64,000 bases of DNA from Cyanoderma ruficeps (Eukaryota; Chordata; Aves; Passeriformes; Timaliidae). The number at the start of each line of letters is the position of its first letter. Within the stretch, counting starts at the first letter, position 1. The DNA lies in NCBI GenBank assembly GCA_008694505.1, contig VZDJ01000346.1:9535244-9599243 (forward strand), given 5' to 3'. The notes below the pieces were generated by a model. It was given only the letters and a program-made list of their open reading frames with translations. It ran no database searches and had not been told where the DNA came from. The translations under genes were made by a program, and so were the position numbers. Shown in pieces: positions 42,056 to 55,400 of this stretch.

Positions 42056-45000
42056 CAGAGAGATCCACCTCGACACAAGAAGTATGTGCTTCATGCAAAA
42101 TCAGGGGAGAAAAGCCTTTATCAAAAGAAGAAAGAAGCCAGTAGGTGGCTGATAGTGCTGTTAGCACATGGATCTGTCATTACTCACAGCATTTATCATG
42201 TCTGTTGCTGTGAAGCACACTGTTCTTCTTTAAAGTAGGTGTCTAATTTGAAGGATACTGGTTTTCCTAGCAGCTGCAATGTTCTGGGGAGGGAGAGTGG
42301 TGAGTTGCCTGCAGTGAGCTATTGCACATCATTTGTTGTAAAGTCTGCCCAGAGAGAGCTGAAAGTGGACTGGAGTCATGCTAGGCAGGTCCTGGATACC
42401 AACTTTTCCCAGCACAGCCACACTTGCTCAGGAGTAGAAAAAACCAATATTCTCACTAACAAAGATTTGCTGGCACCTCTCCTGGAACTCAAAGCCAAAT
42501 CAGACACAACACATGAAGGTGAAAAAAGCTAGATAGCTTGAATTTTTCTGGGAGATGGTTTAACTTTGTCAGCAGCAACAGGTCTCCATTGCTAATGTCA
42601 AATGTTTCTCCATCCTACAGGGAAGTTGTATGTATAGTTATTAGCAAAACTTTTGTAGTGTAGGATCAAAATGCAAAGTGACTGTGATGCCTGGATCAAC
42701 TGGAGTATGTGAATTTGTAGCTTGGGTTCAAACCTTCATTACAGATGAACGAAATAGAAGGAATCTCTTCTTGTTTCTAGATCAGGTCCAGGCCAGAAGT
42801 GGTGGTAAATCTGAACAACAGATTTATCTTGAATTCATCTTGAATCTGAAGCAAAGAGCAGCCAGATGCAGTGGCAGGATTATCTAGAGCTCACTAAGTA
42901 CACTCAAGACAAGCTGATTTAACTGGTGTTTACCTGGAGCAAGACTCCATGCCTAACATGGCACTGGACAAACATAAAAGAAGCCAGGAAACAGAGGGTA
43001 TTTAAACAGGAAACATCAATTTTTCTTATAATATTTTTGACAAGTAGAGGTGAAAGGCAACCATGTAAATTGCTATGGTAAGCAAAAAATCTCATGCTTG
43101 ATCAAGACAAAGTGGTGGAAGGTAACTGATTCCAGTGCTGCATATATTTCTAGCAACAACACAAAAGTGTCATCCGTCCCACTGTTGCCAATATTCAGGA
43201 GTTTACTTGCTATCTATACTTGTAAATGGTAGCAATTGCAGTCAAAGTTTCCCTATCTGTCCCAGGAGGTATTAAGGTTGATGAGCTGTTCAGAATTGTT
43301 GCTAATGACTACAAGGTAGTGATGTTGCTTTTCACCTTCAAGGTAGTAAGTGGTGTCAAGTTATGGCAATAATTTCCTGGAACAATGTACTTTTAGTTTC
43401 TAATGTAAACTGTACTCTTATTGATGCAATAAACTGCAATTGTTTCCTCAGGCTGTGCGAGACTTCCAGTAACTTATAAAAGCCTCAATCATGTAATTGT
43501 GTTGGGTGCTGCTTCCTCCTAGAGCCTTGCTTGCTGGTCTTGCAATAGGGGCCATACAAAAGAGATGTGTACAGCAAATCTGGTCATTTCCAAGCAGACC
43601 TTGGTTGTTGTCTCTCAAATGTGCCACTTCTTACGTGCAGTCACAGAACCTCACTGCCCCAAGACACTCAAATCAGCCAAGCTGTAACTCAAAGTCCAGA
43701 AGTAACCATTCCGAGATAGGGAAGTGTCTTGGATAACCTGTTTGGCATAACACTTCTCAGTAGCACCCAGATAATAAATTGACTTAAATTAAAGCTAAGT
43801 AAGATTAATATTATCTGAGAATGCATATACTTTCCTGTACTCTTCAGCCACACTTCTACAACAGTACTTTCTTACCCACTGCTTCTTTGTGTTTCTGATC
43901 TGAGTCATCTGTCACGTCTATCTCAAGCCTTGTCAAGCCTTGTATAGTTCTTCCAAGAGAGTAAATTTCCTTACTCAGGGTACATTGGATAAAAGAAGTT
44001 TGGTTGGTTTTATTTTCATTTCTGTTTCTTTTTTCTTCCTGAAGGAGATGCGTTAACTTTTCTCAATCCAAAAAACCTATCCCAACAAAGTTACATTTTT
44101 GCTTCTGTACCAAGGCTCAAATTTTCCCAGGATACAAATATCATGTGGATGCATAATGTTGCACTCTAATGGCTGGTGCAGCAGTGACAGCTCTCTCCTG
44201 ACACAATGTCCAAGCTCTGAAATTCAACATCTGAGTGTTCCCTGATGTAGGCAATAGTGCCTGCACCTCTAGAGTAGTGGCAAGTGGGCAGACGATGCAT
44301 AAAGCAAACTCCTACCTCAGGTTTTTACAATGCTCAGCTAAAATTTATTATCAGGCCAACATGGAACTTCATCCTCAGGCTTTGAGGTGAAATAGAATTC
44401 CTTTTAATCTTTGAAACATCATGTTTCAGTGTTAGTATTCAAGGCAACCAGTAGGATGGCTACTTGCCTTTTCTATTTTTCAGAGGAAAGCAAAACCATA
44501 TTTTTTTCCTGGTTTGATACCAGAGAGACACTGTCTACTTGAAATAGAGCCAGTTTGTGAAAATGAGTTAAAAGTCATCTCCTTGCCAATTTTTTGTGGG
44601 TGTTCATCCTGCCTGGTTAGCAAAAAAAATCCTGCAGGGAATCTCATGAATGTCAGTGCAAGCAGGTAATGAAGAGCTAAGCCTCTGCTACATTTCTTTC
44701 TTCCTTCCTTTGAGGAGGAGGAGGAGAGGGGAAGGCAGATGGTACATCTTCTCTGGAGCACTGTGCGTATGTCTGTTTTTGAAGCTTTACCTCTACAGAA
44801 TTGATGTGTTTGACTAAAGAATTATATCTTTGCTGCAGAAAACAGGAGCAAGACATCAGCATGTTCCCTGACTGCATTTTTCTGAGCTGGAGAAAAAGTA
44901 CTGTGGAGAGCAGAGAAGGGAGAGGGCAGGAGCTGCTCACTGCAGTGCATTCCAGCTAGAGGAGAAAATATCTGTGACTACTGCCAATGTGCCAAGTGAA

Positions 45001-45964
45001 AGGTGTTGGAGAGTGTTGTTCAGATTTACCAAATTGATGTGAATTATTGAGCTTTTCTTTCATCCCCCTCCAAAAATGTTATGTCTGTTCAAATACATTT
45101 TTTACTTTATTGCTCACAGTTGGAGGTGTGTTGCTCTGAGCTTTTTGTCTTTTTGTAGAACTTTTTCACGCAGTTTCATGAAAACAATGTCTATTCTTAG
45201 AATGTTTACGTACTTCTCCTCTGAGAGAAGAAATGATTGATGGTGATGTCCATCATCCAGGCTGAAGAAGTAGCGACCTGTGTAGCCAATCTCTTGATCT
45301 CTGTACATATGTATAAAAACTGGAGTCAGATTTGAATTAGAGAAGAGTTTTCTAAAACAGCCGTGGTAAGAGTTTCATTTCAGTGTTCCTGAAATTGGGA
45401 CACACCCAGCTTCGGCCCGCAACAGAGGTGTTTCACAAAATGAGGCCCAGGTAACATAATGCAGTTTCCCCAGATTTCTCTATGGAAGCTCAAAAAAAAG
45501 CTTAAGTGTTCTTTTTTTTTTGGATAGACCCTCTAAAAATTGAACTTAATCCCTGTTCTAGCAGTCAGTTTGTGGCAAGACAGTAGGAAAACCTATTTCA
45601 ATTTGGATTTTACAGGTAGATTAAAAGACTTTTTTTTTTTATTCCAGGTAAAGATATAACCTAGGACCTCTTGGGCGAAAAAACCAAACAAGTCTTTAAG
45701 TTATTGTTGCATTAAATTTTGTTCATTAGTCTCTGATCACATTCTAGGGAAGACAAAAAAGTGCATAGTTATAAATCCAGGGGAAATATTTCCTAAATTT
45801 GGGGGGCATAAAGTGCTTCTGCTTCAGCCAGCTGTAAGTTTGGAGTCTGCCACACTCAGGGGAGGAGAGTATGTTAAAAACATTTAATTTTATGCTGAAC
45901 ACACTGAATGGTATTCATTTCAGCAGCCACCCTTCTGAAAACATTTTATTCCAACACATTACCA
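42056..45964. other. Stretch without recognised features
   Basis: AT-rich single-copy-looking DNA with only short, unrelated open frames. A homeodomain-like AT cluster (TTAAATTAAAG...GATTAATATTATC) lies near 43780-43820. Confidence 0.55.
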
Positions 45965-46180
45965 TAGAATCACACAATGCTTTGGGCTGGAATGGACCTC
46001 AAAGATCACCTAGTTCCACCCCCCTGCCATGGGCAGGGACACTTCCACTTGACCAGGTTGCCCAGAGCCCCATCCAGCCTGGCTTGAACACTTCCAGGAG
46101 TGGGGCATCCACAGCCTCTCTGGCCAAGCTGTGCCAGTGCACACCACCCTCACCACCCTCAGGGTGAGGTTTGTATTGGT
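45965..46180 (-). mobile_element. CR1 LINE 3'-end fragment
   Basis: ATAGAATCACACAATGCTTT, GGGCTGGAATGGACCTCAAA, CACCCCCCTGCCATGGGCAG, GACCAGGTTGCCCAGAGCCC, GGGGCATCCACAGCCTCTCT and CACCACCCTCAGGGTGAGG-type landmarks read as the reverse complement of the CR1 3' UTR. The copy is better preserved than the one in the large YWHAZ intron. Confidence 0.92.
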
Positions 46181-47699
46181 TTGACTGCCCTTCTTCTGTC
46201 CTGCAGTGAGCAGCTGGGAGGAATGGAGGTGGAGTCAAAGGTGCACTGCCAGACTGTTTAGGAAATGGTAGACATGAAGTGTCTGTTGAAAGGCATCTCT
46301 GTAAACCTGGGGCATCAGGTTAGCATGGAATACTTGGGTGAAATCTGGCTCAACTGATGCCAGCCAGTGTTTGTCTTTGGATTGCATCTGTGCTGATAAG
46401 GAAATGGAGCGGATGTTTCTGGACTGTGATCTGGCTCCTTTGGGCAATCATGAACCACAGTGTGCCTCTCAAGTGGGGAAGGGCACCTGTGAGCTTCCCA
46501 CTGGCTGTGCTAGAGCCACGGATGGAGCAGCTGAAGGGGACACAGGTAGGACTGAAATATCTTTGGTATGGGACCCAGAAGGAACAAAATGGTTTGAAGT
46601 CACCTTTCCATGTATCTTCACCTTGATTTCTCATTCTACTCTGAAAAAAAGTCCTAGAGATGTCTCATTGCTTCAGTATTATAAAGTTAGGAAAATAAGA
46701 ATTATTTGTTTAATCCTGACTATTCTGGAGCAGTTTACTTCTGCTTTCGTATATATTGTACCACACACAAAGTTCCAAAAATCTTCTCCTGTTTCTTTCT
46801 GTCGGACACAGCTAAGGAAGACACAGGGGAGTCCCAATGAATCAGCTACTTTGGCCCATTGCTTCTGCTGAGATTTCAGCAACACACACAGCAGTTGTGG
46901 AATGCCTATGCTTCTTTACATTCAATCCCTGGCTTATTCTGAAATAACTTACATGTGTAGGCAAGCCAGGACAAGGCTGCAGTGCTAACCACCCTGTCTT
47001 TCTGTCTTCAGGAATTCTCCCGTGGGAAGGCAATGCTTCATTTCCTCTTGAAAGAAGTGATTCGTCCCTGTATCTTCCACAGCTGCACAAAAGGGGGAGA
47101 GTAGACAGAGGATCTGTGCAAAACGAGAGGCTGGAAGGGGAATAAGCAAATCAAACTCCCTTCATGTGAAGTTCCCACCCACCACTGTGCGATGGACCCA
47201 AACCAGAACACTGAGACTCCTCTCTAATGCCAGGGAAATTCAAATCCAGGTCCAACTTAGATGCCTAGGAGTGAGAGGTAAGGTAATATGACACTTCTCC
47301 TCGGGATGGCTGTTTGAAAGAATGCAGGAAGAAATAAAAATTAACCCTGTCCACGTGTAAAGTGAGCCACATCTGTCCTTCATTCAAAGCTGGGGGAAAA
47401 TCTCCCCTTTGCATAATTCCTGTGCCACAGGTAAGGAAGGGCATGATACTGTTCTGATGACGAGGGTCTAAGGGATGTGGAGTTCGTTATGAATGTTGCA
47501 GACTTTGCAACACTGACTGTGCTGGTGTGGAGAGGGCATAACATAATCAGCATTTTAGGAATGTCTGCTTTCATTTGATAGAAAAAGTTAGCAAATAAGT
47601 TGCACTTGATATTTATGTTTTTATAGGTGAATCTTACCAACACTGGAATATTTGGTCAGCTGTGCAGCACTGGATTCAGAATGTGCATTGTAACATCAT
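46181..47699. other. Stretch without recognised features
   Basis: Mixed-composition DNA between two CR1 copies. A plus-strand open frame of 177 codons (46338-46871) overlaps equally long frames on the other strand, has no known domain, and is probably chance. Confidence 0.5.
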
Positions 47700-49404
47700 C
47701 TGCAATGAATAAGTAGCAAAAAGAAAACAGGAAAATGTGGGCCTGCTTCTGCATGAGGTGGGCACCCTGATGCCAGAGGATACAGGAAAGGTAGAGTTAC
47801 TGAATGCCTTCTTTGCCTCAGTCCTCACTGCAAGACATGGCTGTCAGGAATCCCAGACCCTGGTGGCAAGAGAGAAACCCTGGAGAAATGAGAAATTCCC
47901 ATTGTTTGAGGAGAATTGGGTTAGAGTTCATTTAGGCAAACTTGTCACACACCCATCCATGGAGCCCAATGGGATGTGCCCACAAGTGCTGAGGGAGCTG
48001 GCAAATGCTATTGCTCTCCATCATCTTTGAAAGGCCATGGAGGACAGGAGAGATGCCTGGGGACTGGAGGAAAGTCAATGTCACTTCAGTATTCAAAATG
48101 GGCTGGAAGGAGCACCCAGGGAACTACAGGCCAGTCAGCCTCACCTCAGTCCAAGGAAAGGTGATGGAACAATTCATTCTGGATGTCATCTCGAAGCATG
48201 TGGAGGGAAAGAGGGTGATCAGGAGTAGCCAGCATAGACTCAGCAAGGGCAAATCATGCTTGACCAACCTGATTGCTGTGATGTCATGACTGGGTGGGTA
48301 GATGAGGGGAGAGCAGTGGATGTTGTCTACCTCACCTTCATCAAGGCTTTTGGCACCATCTCCCATCAGATCCTCATGGGCAAGCTGAGGAAGGATGTGT
48401 TGGGTGAGCAGAGAGGGAGGTGACTGGGCACTGGTGGACAGCAGAGCTCAGAGGGCTGTGGTCAGACACGGAGTCCAGCTGGAGGCTGCAGCCCAGGGTG
48501 TTCCTGGGGATCAGTGCCGGGCCCAGCCTGCTCACCTGAATCACCAGTGACCTGGACAAAGGCACAGAGTGTACCCTCAGTGAGTTTGCTGGTGGTTCAG
48601 TAGTGGGAGGAGTGGCTGATACCCCAGAGCCTTGTGCTGCTGTTCAGTGGCACATGGACAGGCTGGAGAGAAGTTCTATAAAGGCAAGTGCAGAGTCCTG
48701 CACCTGGAGAGGGATAAAGGGGAAGGGATAACTCCGTGCACCAGCACAGACAGGGCTGACCTGCTGGAAGCAGCTCTGCAGAGAAGGACCTGTGAGTCCA
48801 TGAGCCAGAAGTGTGTGTCCTTTGTGGCCACCCTGGAGTGGTAGGAGGAGTGTGGTCAGCAGGTGAAGGGAGGTGATCCTGCCCCTCTACTCAGCCCTGG
48901 TGAGGCACATCTGGAGTTCTGTGTCCAGTTCTGAACTCTCCAGTTCAAGAAATACAAGGAACTACTGGGGCAGGTCCAGTGGAGGGCTGTGAAGATGTTC
49001 TCTCTCTTATGAGGAAAGGCTGAGGAAGCTGGGCCTGTTTAGTCTGGAGAAGAGATGGAGGGGAGGGGATCTTATTAATGCGTCCAGGTGTCTTAAGGGA
49101 AGGCATTAAGAGAATGGGGCATGATTCTTTCTAGCACTGGCCAGTGACAGGATAAGGGCAATGGGCACAACCTGAAACACAGGAAATTCCATCTGAATAT
49201 GAGGAAAAACTTCTTTACTGCAAGGGTGACAGAAAACCTGGGGAACAGGCTGCCCACAGAGATTCTGGAGTCTCCTTCTCTGGAAATATTCAAACCTGCC
49301 TGGACATGATCCCAAGCTACCTGTTCTAGGTGAACCTGCTTTAGCAGGGGTACTGGACTAAGTGATCTCCAGAGGTCTCTTCCAATCATTCTGTGATTCT
49401 GTGA
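47700..49404 (+). mobile_element. CR1 LINE, 3' half with broken reverse transcriptase and intact 3' end
   Basis: A 1.7-kb 5'-truncated CR1. From 47737 a frame reads LLNAFFASVLTA and CPQVLRELANA (the region before the palm). After a frame change near 48005-48030 it continues SIIFERPWRTGEMPGDW, NYRPVSLTS, GKVMEQFILDVISKH and GKSCLTNLIA, until a stop at 48287. Remnants of GWVDEGRAVDVVYL and KAF follow. The expected FADD catalytic motif is FAGG at 48586-48597, so both catalytic aspartates are gone. The 3' UTR then runs to ATTCTGTGATTCTGTGAAT at the end, the CR1 terminal repeat. It is inactive. Confidence 0.95.
47737..48600 (+). pseudogene. CR1 reverse transcriptase ORF2 remnant
   Basis: The coding part of the CR1 copy, split between two frames with in-frame stops and with the catalytic Asp pair replaced by Gly-Gly. 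In intact elements this protein nicks target DNA and copies the RNA into it. Here it cannot do so. Confidence 0.9.
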
Positions 49405-52400
49405 ATAAAAATGATCCTAGAACTCAGTAGCACTAACACTTGCTTTACTGTCTCTTCTTTTTTCACGGATTTGTAGTATTTATACTATGGTAGAGGAGTG
49501 GGAAAGAGAGACAAACACAGCAGCACTCTAACACAAAGCTTCCATTAAACCTTTTTTTTTTGGAGAGGGAAGAGATGAAATTTGAAAGAAATTAAATTTG
49601 AATAAAGACCCTGGGACAGTGGCTGATTTCCACTTCAGCAGACATCTTTAGAGATGGGCAAGGCAGTCTCAGCTATGGTGCTGTCTGAAGGCTGATGCTT
49701 TTGCTTCAGTGGCATTGAAGTGCCACCCACCATCAGCCAAAGTTTTATTCACTCTGTAAAGCCAGCCCCTGTGATGTTCTGGTCTGGAAGGTACAGGCGT
49801 ACCAGCTCTTGCAAATAATTCAACCAAAATCACTACAGATACACAAACCTAATTGCTTGACAGTGTTGTGCTTGCAGATAAAAGGCAGATATTTAGTCCT
49901 GAGTTTGAAGAGGTGCTTAGTCAGTGCTGAAGAAGTGAAAATCTAAGGTGGGAAGTGCTTCTGACATTAAAAACGGGACTTGCACACTGCAAAAAACATT
50001 CGAGTATAGAAGGTTTAAAACATACGGTGACTTTACTCCCTCCTACCTTTTGGATCAGTCACTATTGCAGTTAGCTCAAAAAAACCTAAGGCAAACCACA
50101 GCCAAAACTGTGGAGCTGCATATGGTTTTGACTCAAAACTGTGCAAAAATGCATCCCTCCAATGGTTTGGGGAGCTGAAATCATAATTCCCCTCCTCCCT
50201 CTGGTTCATAATTCCCTTTGGAATGGATACCCATGAGGAAACTGAGTTTGGCCTCAGTTTGCTGAGCAGGGCCATGAAGAAGTCAGGGGAACTAAGCTAA
50301 GAGTTTGTGCTGGAACAGTGAGCCCCATAGCTGAACTCTGGAGAGGTCTCAGGTGGCTCTATTTAGAAGCTATAGCTTCTATCAAATTAGTTATAGCTCC
50401 CTGTGGGCCTAGATCTAGGCCAGTTTTAAAATGGTCACAGAGTCTATTATATTTAAATATGTTCTCCACTCACAGCTTGAGTGGTAGCAGTAACTTCTAA
50501 ACCAGGTCGATGACTAATCAAGGGCAGTTTGTACTAAAAAAGAAAAAATAAATTGTGGCACACGCATGACTTCTAGATGAGGCCTCGTGCCCCACACTCT
50601 TCCAATTTGGGGCTTGGCAGCTCTGAGGTCACTCTTATCCCAGATCACTTCTAGGCATTGTCCTGATGACCCTTTAAAGTCATTCTGATGTTTTACACAG
50701 TTTTAAGCACTGTGGCCATATGATGGTAAAGCTATTAAGGGTATGTTTATACCGTCTTGAGGGGGACAGTTCGTCATGTGCACTGGGATAATGTTACACT
50801 TGTAAGTGTCTTCGCACATAATTGTGTCCACATATAAGTGCCATACATCAAGTCCTTGTGTGAAATTGCCCTGATTTCTAAAGCTGTGGTGGGATTGATA
50901 CCACCTGATTTCAGGGCTTGTCACATCTCTCAGTTAAGCAACTGGGCTCCCTTTGTAGTTAAGAGAGAAACGGGCACCTAAAAGGTGTTTTGCCTGATCT
51001 TCTTTTTGCATGTGCACAAGGACAAGAGGAATCAGATTCTGAATATGTTGATTTCTCTCCCCTGATTATCAGAGGAGTCTAGAGCTTTGTTTTGGATCTG
51101 CCATCCCAGCACCCAATCCTCCTGCTTCCCCTGCAACTCATGTCTCCCTGCATCCCTGACTGATTGCAGCTTCCACAGGAAACACGTGGGCAGGAAACAC
51201 AGCACACCGTGTAACCCCAGCAGACAGGAACAGTGCAACCAGAGATCCTTTCTGAAGCTGGGCAAGCTGCAAGGCACGTCTGTGGGAAAGGGAGAGACTC
51301 AGGTATTTGTCATGCACAGCCAAGCGACTGAAACACAGTGGTCCGGAATGTTCTTCATAAACCCAGCACAGGAACCACACAGCACACCAGTATGCTCTGC
51401 TATAACTTCTTCCTGTTCTTACAGACTCTTATTTTTCTGTCTTAACTGTGCAGTGAGGAAGATTTCTCTTTCCTCACTCCCTTCAGGCCTTTTAAGTCTC
51501 CATATCTTGTCTGTCTCAAGACATCACTCTTCAAGAAGCCCCCCACACCCCTGGCCCTGTTGGGGTGGCAGGCTGCAGAGCCCTTTAGGGAGAGGGCCAA
51601 TCCCACCCCCTGCTTGCTTGGCCGCGCCAGGCCATACCAGCATTTTGCTGGAAGATGACCAGGGCTGCCTCAGCTCCAAGCTACAGGGAAAGCCAGGACA
51701 CAGGGAAATTGGCCAACAACCCAAACCCACCCTGGGAGTGTGTACAAACAGATCTGGCAACGAGCCTGGCCTCTCAGGAGCTCAGGGAGAAATACCACCA
51801 CGAGCAAATGTAAAACACGGAGGGAGGAGGACCAAGAAACAGCCGAGCTTTTCAGATGATCGGAAGCAGGATCTAGTGGGTGTTTCACTCCTTTCAGTTT
51901 CCTCTGAAAACCCTGGCTCACAGTGATAAGATCACATGGTTGCACAAGCCAATTATTGCACAATTTTGTTCTAAGCGGTTTAAGAGGCTGCGTGTTGTTT
52001 TTTAATATACACTGCCCCCTCTGGCATCTCTCTCTGCTGCTGCCTGGCTGCCAGGGGCCAATCTCCCGCAGCAATCCGGAGTGCAAGGGGAGGGGAGCAG
52101 CGCTGCAGAGAACCAGAGAGAGGCACAGTTTTATGGATCACGTCAGCTAGGACATGCCATGTCCTCAGGCAGCATGGGAGAAAGTGGGAAGATGCTGGTC
52201 GGAGAAGCTGGCAAGCAAGTGGTGTCATTTCTGGAGCACAGGAGGTGTAAGAAGATTTTTCTGCCTCCAAGTGCCATTCACATTCCTGTAGCTGGCACTG
52301 CATGGTGACAGGGTTCAAATTATTTGACTCTCATTTATTTTTGTTTCTTTTGCCGTTTTCCTCAGCTGTGCCAGCACTTATATAATCTCCATCGGGCTCT

Positions 52401-55400
52401 GATATTAACACCGCATTAAAATGAGCAGGGAACAGGATTCACGCTGCTGCTGGTTTTGCTTAGAGACAGGTGTTCTCTGAGATGGCTGAGCCACAGTAGA
52501 TTTCTATGGGGAAAACTATCTTTATAACAGATAAGGCTAAGAATAGACCAACTCCTTGGCTTGCACTCATCTTTCAAAGAGACATCCAGATGGGAATCCT
52601 GAGTCCAGTGAGTCAGACCGTCTGTGCAAGATGAGGGGGCAGAGGGCTCCTTCTTTGCAAATCTTCTTGCTAGATAAGCAGGATTTAGAGAGCATTTTCA
52701 CTCCACGGAAGCTCCCTGTGATCCCACGGGGTGCTGAGGGCACCCATGCAGCAGGTTCTGGCTGTTGTGCTGTTCCTTAGACAGTACAGCCATCAGCACA
52801 TCCCTCACTGAGGGCTGTACATTGGTAAGGGCCTTTGCACATTGGGAAAATGCTTCCGAAAAGGGAAATTGGATGGCACTGTTCCACAAGAGGAAATGAT
52901 GTAGGTATGTGCTCAAATATCTGAGAGAAAGGGCCTGTCCCTCTGATGGGTTCAGAGAGGTTTTTGCTCAAAAAAGAGAAAGGACATGGTGGTCCAGCTA
53001 GGCTCAATTTGTTCTCTTTGTGATGTTCCAGTTGCCTCCCTTGCTGGCAGTTGGAAGGCCAGAAAAAAGCCAATATTCTAAAACAAGAATGGTTGAAGTG
53101 CAAGGCAGTGTGATGACTCCTTGAAGCTGCCTATTTGTTATTTTCCCACATGAAAGGCATTAATCCTTTACTTGATGGGATGTGCCAAAATGAACTTTGA
53201 ACGTATTTCTGAGCTAGCACAAAAGTGCTGGCCAGATAAACACAACAACAAATTTGGGATTCTTTTTTTTTTTTCCAAGTGTTTTTAAAGAATTAAGGAT
53301 AACTGCCTTTGAATTAAGTGGTTTTAGGAGTCATGCCTCATGAGGGAACTAGGTCATTCAGAAACTCCAGTGGACCGCTGCCAGAAACAATTTCTTTTAA
53401 AAGCAGTATTTGTGTAAGTGAAATGAGAACACAGAAATCCTTGGTCTTACACTTCCAAGTAGTCAGTTAAGTGAGATATCTATTGAAGGAGCATCCTTAC
53501 AATAAAAACACAGGTCCCTGGGGTACCATCAGAAAACTAGATATTCATTAACCTCCATATATAACTGTGTTTGTGTGAATGACAAATAGGAGAAAAACCT
53601 ACACTGTTGAAGAAAAAACACAGCTACACTGCAGAAATTTCTTGAAAGCTGTAAAGACAAAAATCCATATTTTATATGGATTCACCTACTCTTAAAGTCA
53701 AATCCTAAAGGAATGTCTTTGATGTTCAAAGAAATGGCCCAATATGTATCTTTCCCTCACTGCAGGATGGTAGGTTTCAGTATTGAGAACACTTCTAGTG
53801 CATAAAGCTAAACAAAAGGTATTGCATATCTTTTTTTGGGGAGGATTCATTCTTGATTCACATGGCAACTTAATTTATACTATCTTTGTTATGTGAAACA
53901 AATCAGACCAGCTGTTCAGTGTCAGCAACTAGAAAATGCACCTTCTGAGATAATGGAGGGCAGTATCACTGCTGTAGTATGCCATTACTGGTCCTATGGG
54001 AAAACCCAATCTATGGTAATGAAAAACAGTACCTATGTGCACCATTTATTTTGAATTATTTTACAAGGAGTACTCTAAAAGAAATGGCCATGAAACAAAG
54101 TAGTGATGAAAAGTTGTACTTGTTTCTTGCCTAGAATTATATTTGCTAAGGAGGAGAGCAACAGTGGTCCTTTATCCATTTTACTGAGGTGACAGTGTCT
54201 TCAGTGTGCCATGCATCAGTGAAGGATCACTGCTACCTGTAAAGTGTTTCAGATGTTCTCAGAGAAATGAGATATTATAGGATAAAGTGTTAATTCTGTC
54301 TGATCTTGCTGTTATCTCTATAAATCCCAGAGGCAAATAACATGGATCTTAGCAAATCACTCCCCGTCTATTAAGAACAGCATTTCAGGGTTTGGTAGAG
54401 CAGCAAATTAATACTGCATTCTGTATGACTGGTTGAAGAGGTCTGATCATCTCTTTAGTTTCTCTGCTCATGGATTTTAAATTTTCAGTATTCAAGGATG
54501 CTGACAAACATTGTTTCCCCTGAAGCTACTCCTCTGTATTGTCATCTGTATAACCCAGTGCAGCATTGTGAAACAAATGTACCTCTTTTGTATTCATAAC
54601 ATGAGTTTTTCTTTTTCTTGTTCAGAATAACTAAGGTCCTGACCTATAACACAGCCTAATATCTGTAGAAATTAATGGTAGTGACATATCTGTCTGCTTT
54701 GTGGTTCTCCATCTGGTTCCTTAAGTTTCTGGTTAGCCTCATGGAGATCAGCTGCTTGTTTGGGAGGGAATGGTTTTATGTCAGTCAGGAGCAGTGATAC
54801 AGAGGAGAGAATTGGTATAGTTATGTAAGAAAACAGTGTGAAACTTCTGGCAGGTATCAGTTTCACAGGAAAAACTGAAAAGAGAGATGTTTAAGCATCA
54901 AGTGAAACCAGTTTCTCTCTTTTCCAGATTTCCCCCTAACCTTTACAACTCACCTGTTGCACGTCAAAGACAAGCTCTTAGACAGGAGTACAGACTTGGA
55001 CTTCATCAAATGCCACCTAAAATCCCTGTGGATATGCAGGCAGAAGGTGGAACTTGTTGTTCAGATGTTTCCAGAGGCTCTCACAGAAGACTCCCCTGGG
55101 CGGAACTGGCCAGATATTTTCATCAGCTAAAGATACTTCTGATGGAAAACTGTGTAGGTGCCACTAAGTACTGGCATTTATCTGGCATCAGATCAGGCAA
55201 ACAATCAGTGCCCCCACATCCCTTCCCCACCGTACTAAGTCATGAAACATCTCTGTCTGCAGAAGTGATCCAGGAACGTCTTTGTCAGAACCCCAATCCC
55301 AAAGTTCACCTGACTACCCTGACCTCCTCGGTATCCCACTGGTGCTGTGGATGGCTGATGAATCTCCCTCCATTTGCCTCTGGAAGCATATGCTGAACGT

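Noticed and set aside
46338..46871. 177-codon open frame next to a CR1 copy
   Set aside because: Overlaps comparable frames on both strands and shows no domain.
50225..50260. MIR-like GAGGAAACTGAG word
   Set aside because: Only a 12-base match, with no surrounding MIR structure.
51087..51926. 279-codon open frame on the plus strand
   Set aside because: No domain, signal or family resemblance; composition is Ser/Pro/Gln-rich with frames of similar openness on the other strand. It could be lncRNA sequence, but nothing supports a protein.
54887..55396. 169-codon open frame on the plus strand
   Set aside because: No recognisable motif and no splice or promoter context; treated as chance pending conservation evidence.
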